Of a stretch of DNA of 64,000 nt, positions 63,898 through 64,000 are shown in pieces (within the stretch, counting starts at the first letter, position 1; every line of letters begins with the position of its first letter). This stretch comes from Rhabdophis nuchalis. Lineage: Eukaryota > Chordata > Lepidosauria > Squamata > Natricidae. The translations under genes and the position numbers were made by a program. The stretch spans positions 66,280,605 through 66,344,604 of the forward strand of contig CM077643.1 of assembly GCA_039707465.1 (NCBI GenBank), read 5' to 3'. Below the pieces are notes generated by a model. It saw nothing but the letters and a program-made list of their open reading frames with translations, had not been told where the DNA came from and did no database searches.

Positions 63898-64000
63898 TGA
63901 GTCATGGTGGCACAGTGATTAGAATGCAGTACTGCAGGCTACTTCTGCTGACTGCTGGTTGCCTGCAAGTTGGCAATTCGAATCTCACCAGGCTCAAAGT
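63898..64000 (+). mobile_element. tRNA-derived SINE (third type), cut by window end
   Basis: ggtggcacagtgattagaat (A-box-like) and ggcaattcgaatctcacc (B-box-like), the same order as in 41455-41698. It continues beyond the window. Confidence 0.72.

Noticed and set aside
57447..64000. Next EML5 exon (start of third HELP unit)
   Set aside because: I looked for a proline-rich linker and a GYRG-type HELP segment with splice borders and found none, so it must lie past the window.

Overview
This is a vertebrate nuclear window, almost certainly from a squamate reptile and probably a snake. The evidence is one intron-rich gene with GT-AG splicing whose exons translate to a typical tetrapod EML5. Its introns are packed with L2 and CR1 LINEs, tRNA-derived SINEs, hAT-like and mariner-like non-autonomous transposons and long microsatellites, a mix familiar from squamates. 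Calling it a snake rests on remembered repeat motifs and is an inference.

The only cellular gene I can support is EML5 (echinoderm microtubule-associated protein-like 5), on the + strand. I place 24 internal exons between 5619 and 57446. They total 3494 coding nt, about 1165 residues. All have GT-AG borders, every codon phase matches across splices, and no exon has a stop or frameshift, so the gene looks functional. The exons cover the end of the first WD40 unit, an acidic linker, the whole second HELP/WD40 unit, a second acidic linker and a 15-nt microexon. The first exons lie before base 1. The third HELP/WD40 unit lies after 64000.

The rest of the window is intron. (1) 1-5618 holds an L2 LINE inserted in an older transposon, and a hAT MITE inserted in a SINE. 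(2) 5805-12483 holds a very young LTR retrotransposon (two 331-bp LTRs with no difference seen, 5-bp target duplication), then two nested hAT-like elements, the inner one carrying a pyrimidine tract of about 670 bp and a palindrome of about 440 bp. (3) 12620-17418 holds a long L2 copy with a 965-codon open frame. (4) 17621-38502 has smaller repeats, including a hAT-like element with an internal 160-bp tandem array. (5) 38656-48150 has CR1 and L2 fragments and a perfect 19-bp hairpin between a CR1 and a SINE. (6) 50213-56307 holds two long L2 copies in opposite orientation within one intron. (7) 57447-64000 has a mariner-like MITE, a CR1 split by a MITE with a perfect 8-bp duplication, and a decayed reverse transcriptase fragment.

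The parts interact through transcription. Every repeat lies inside the EML5 transcript. Long inverted L2 pairs, an antisense LTR promoter and a giant pyrimidine tract could therefore affect folding, editing, circularisation or splicing of the pre-mRNA. I found no bacterial-type operon, CRISPR array, rRNA gene or functional tRNA gene.
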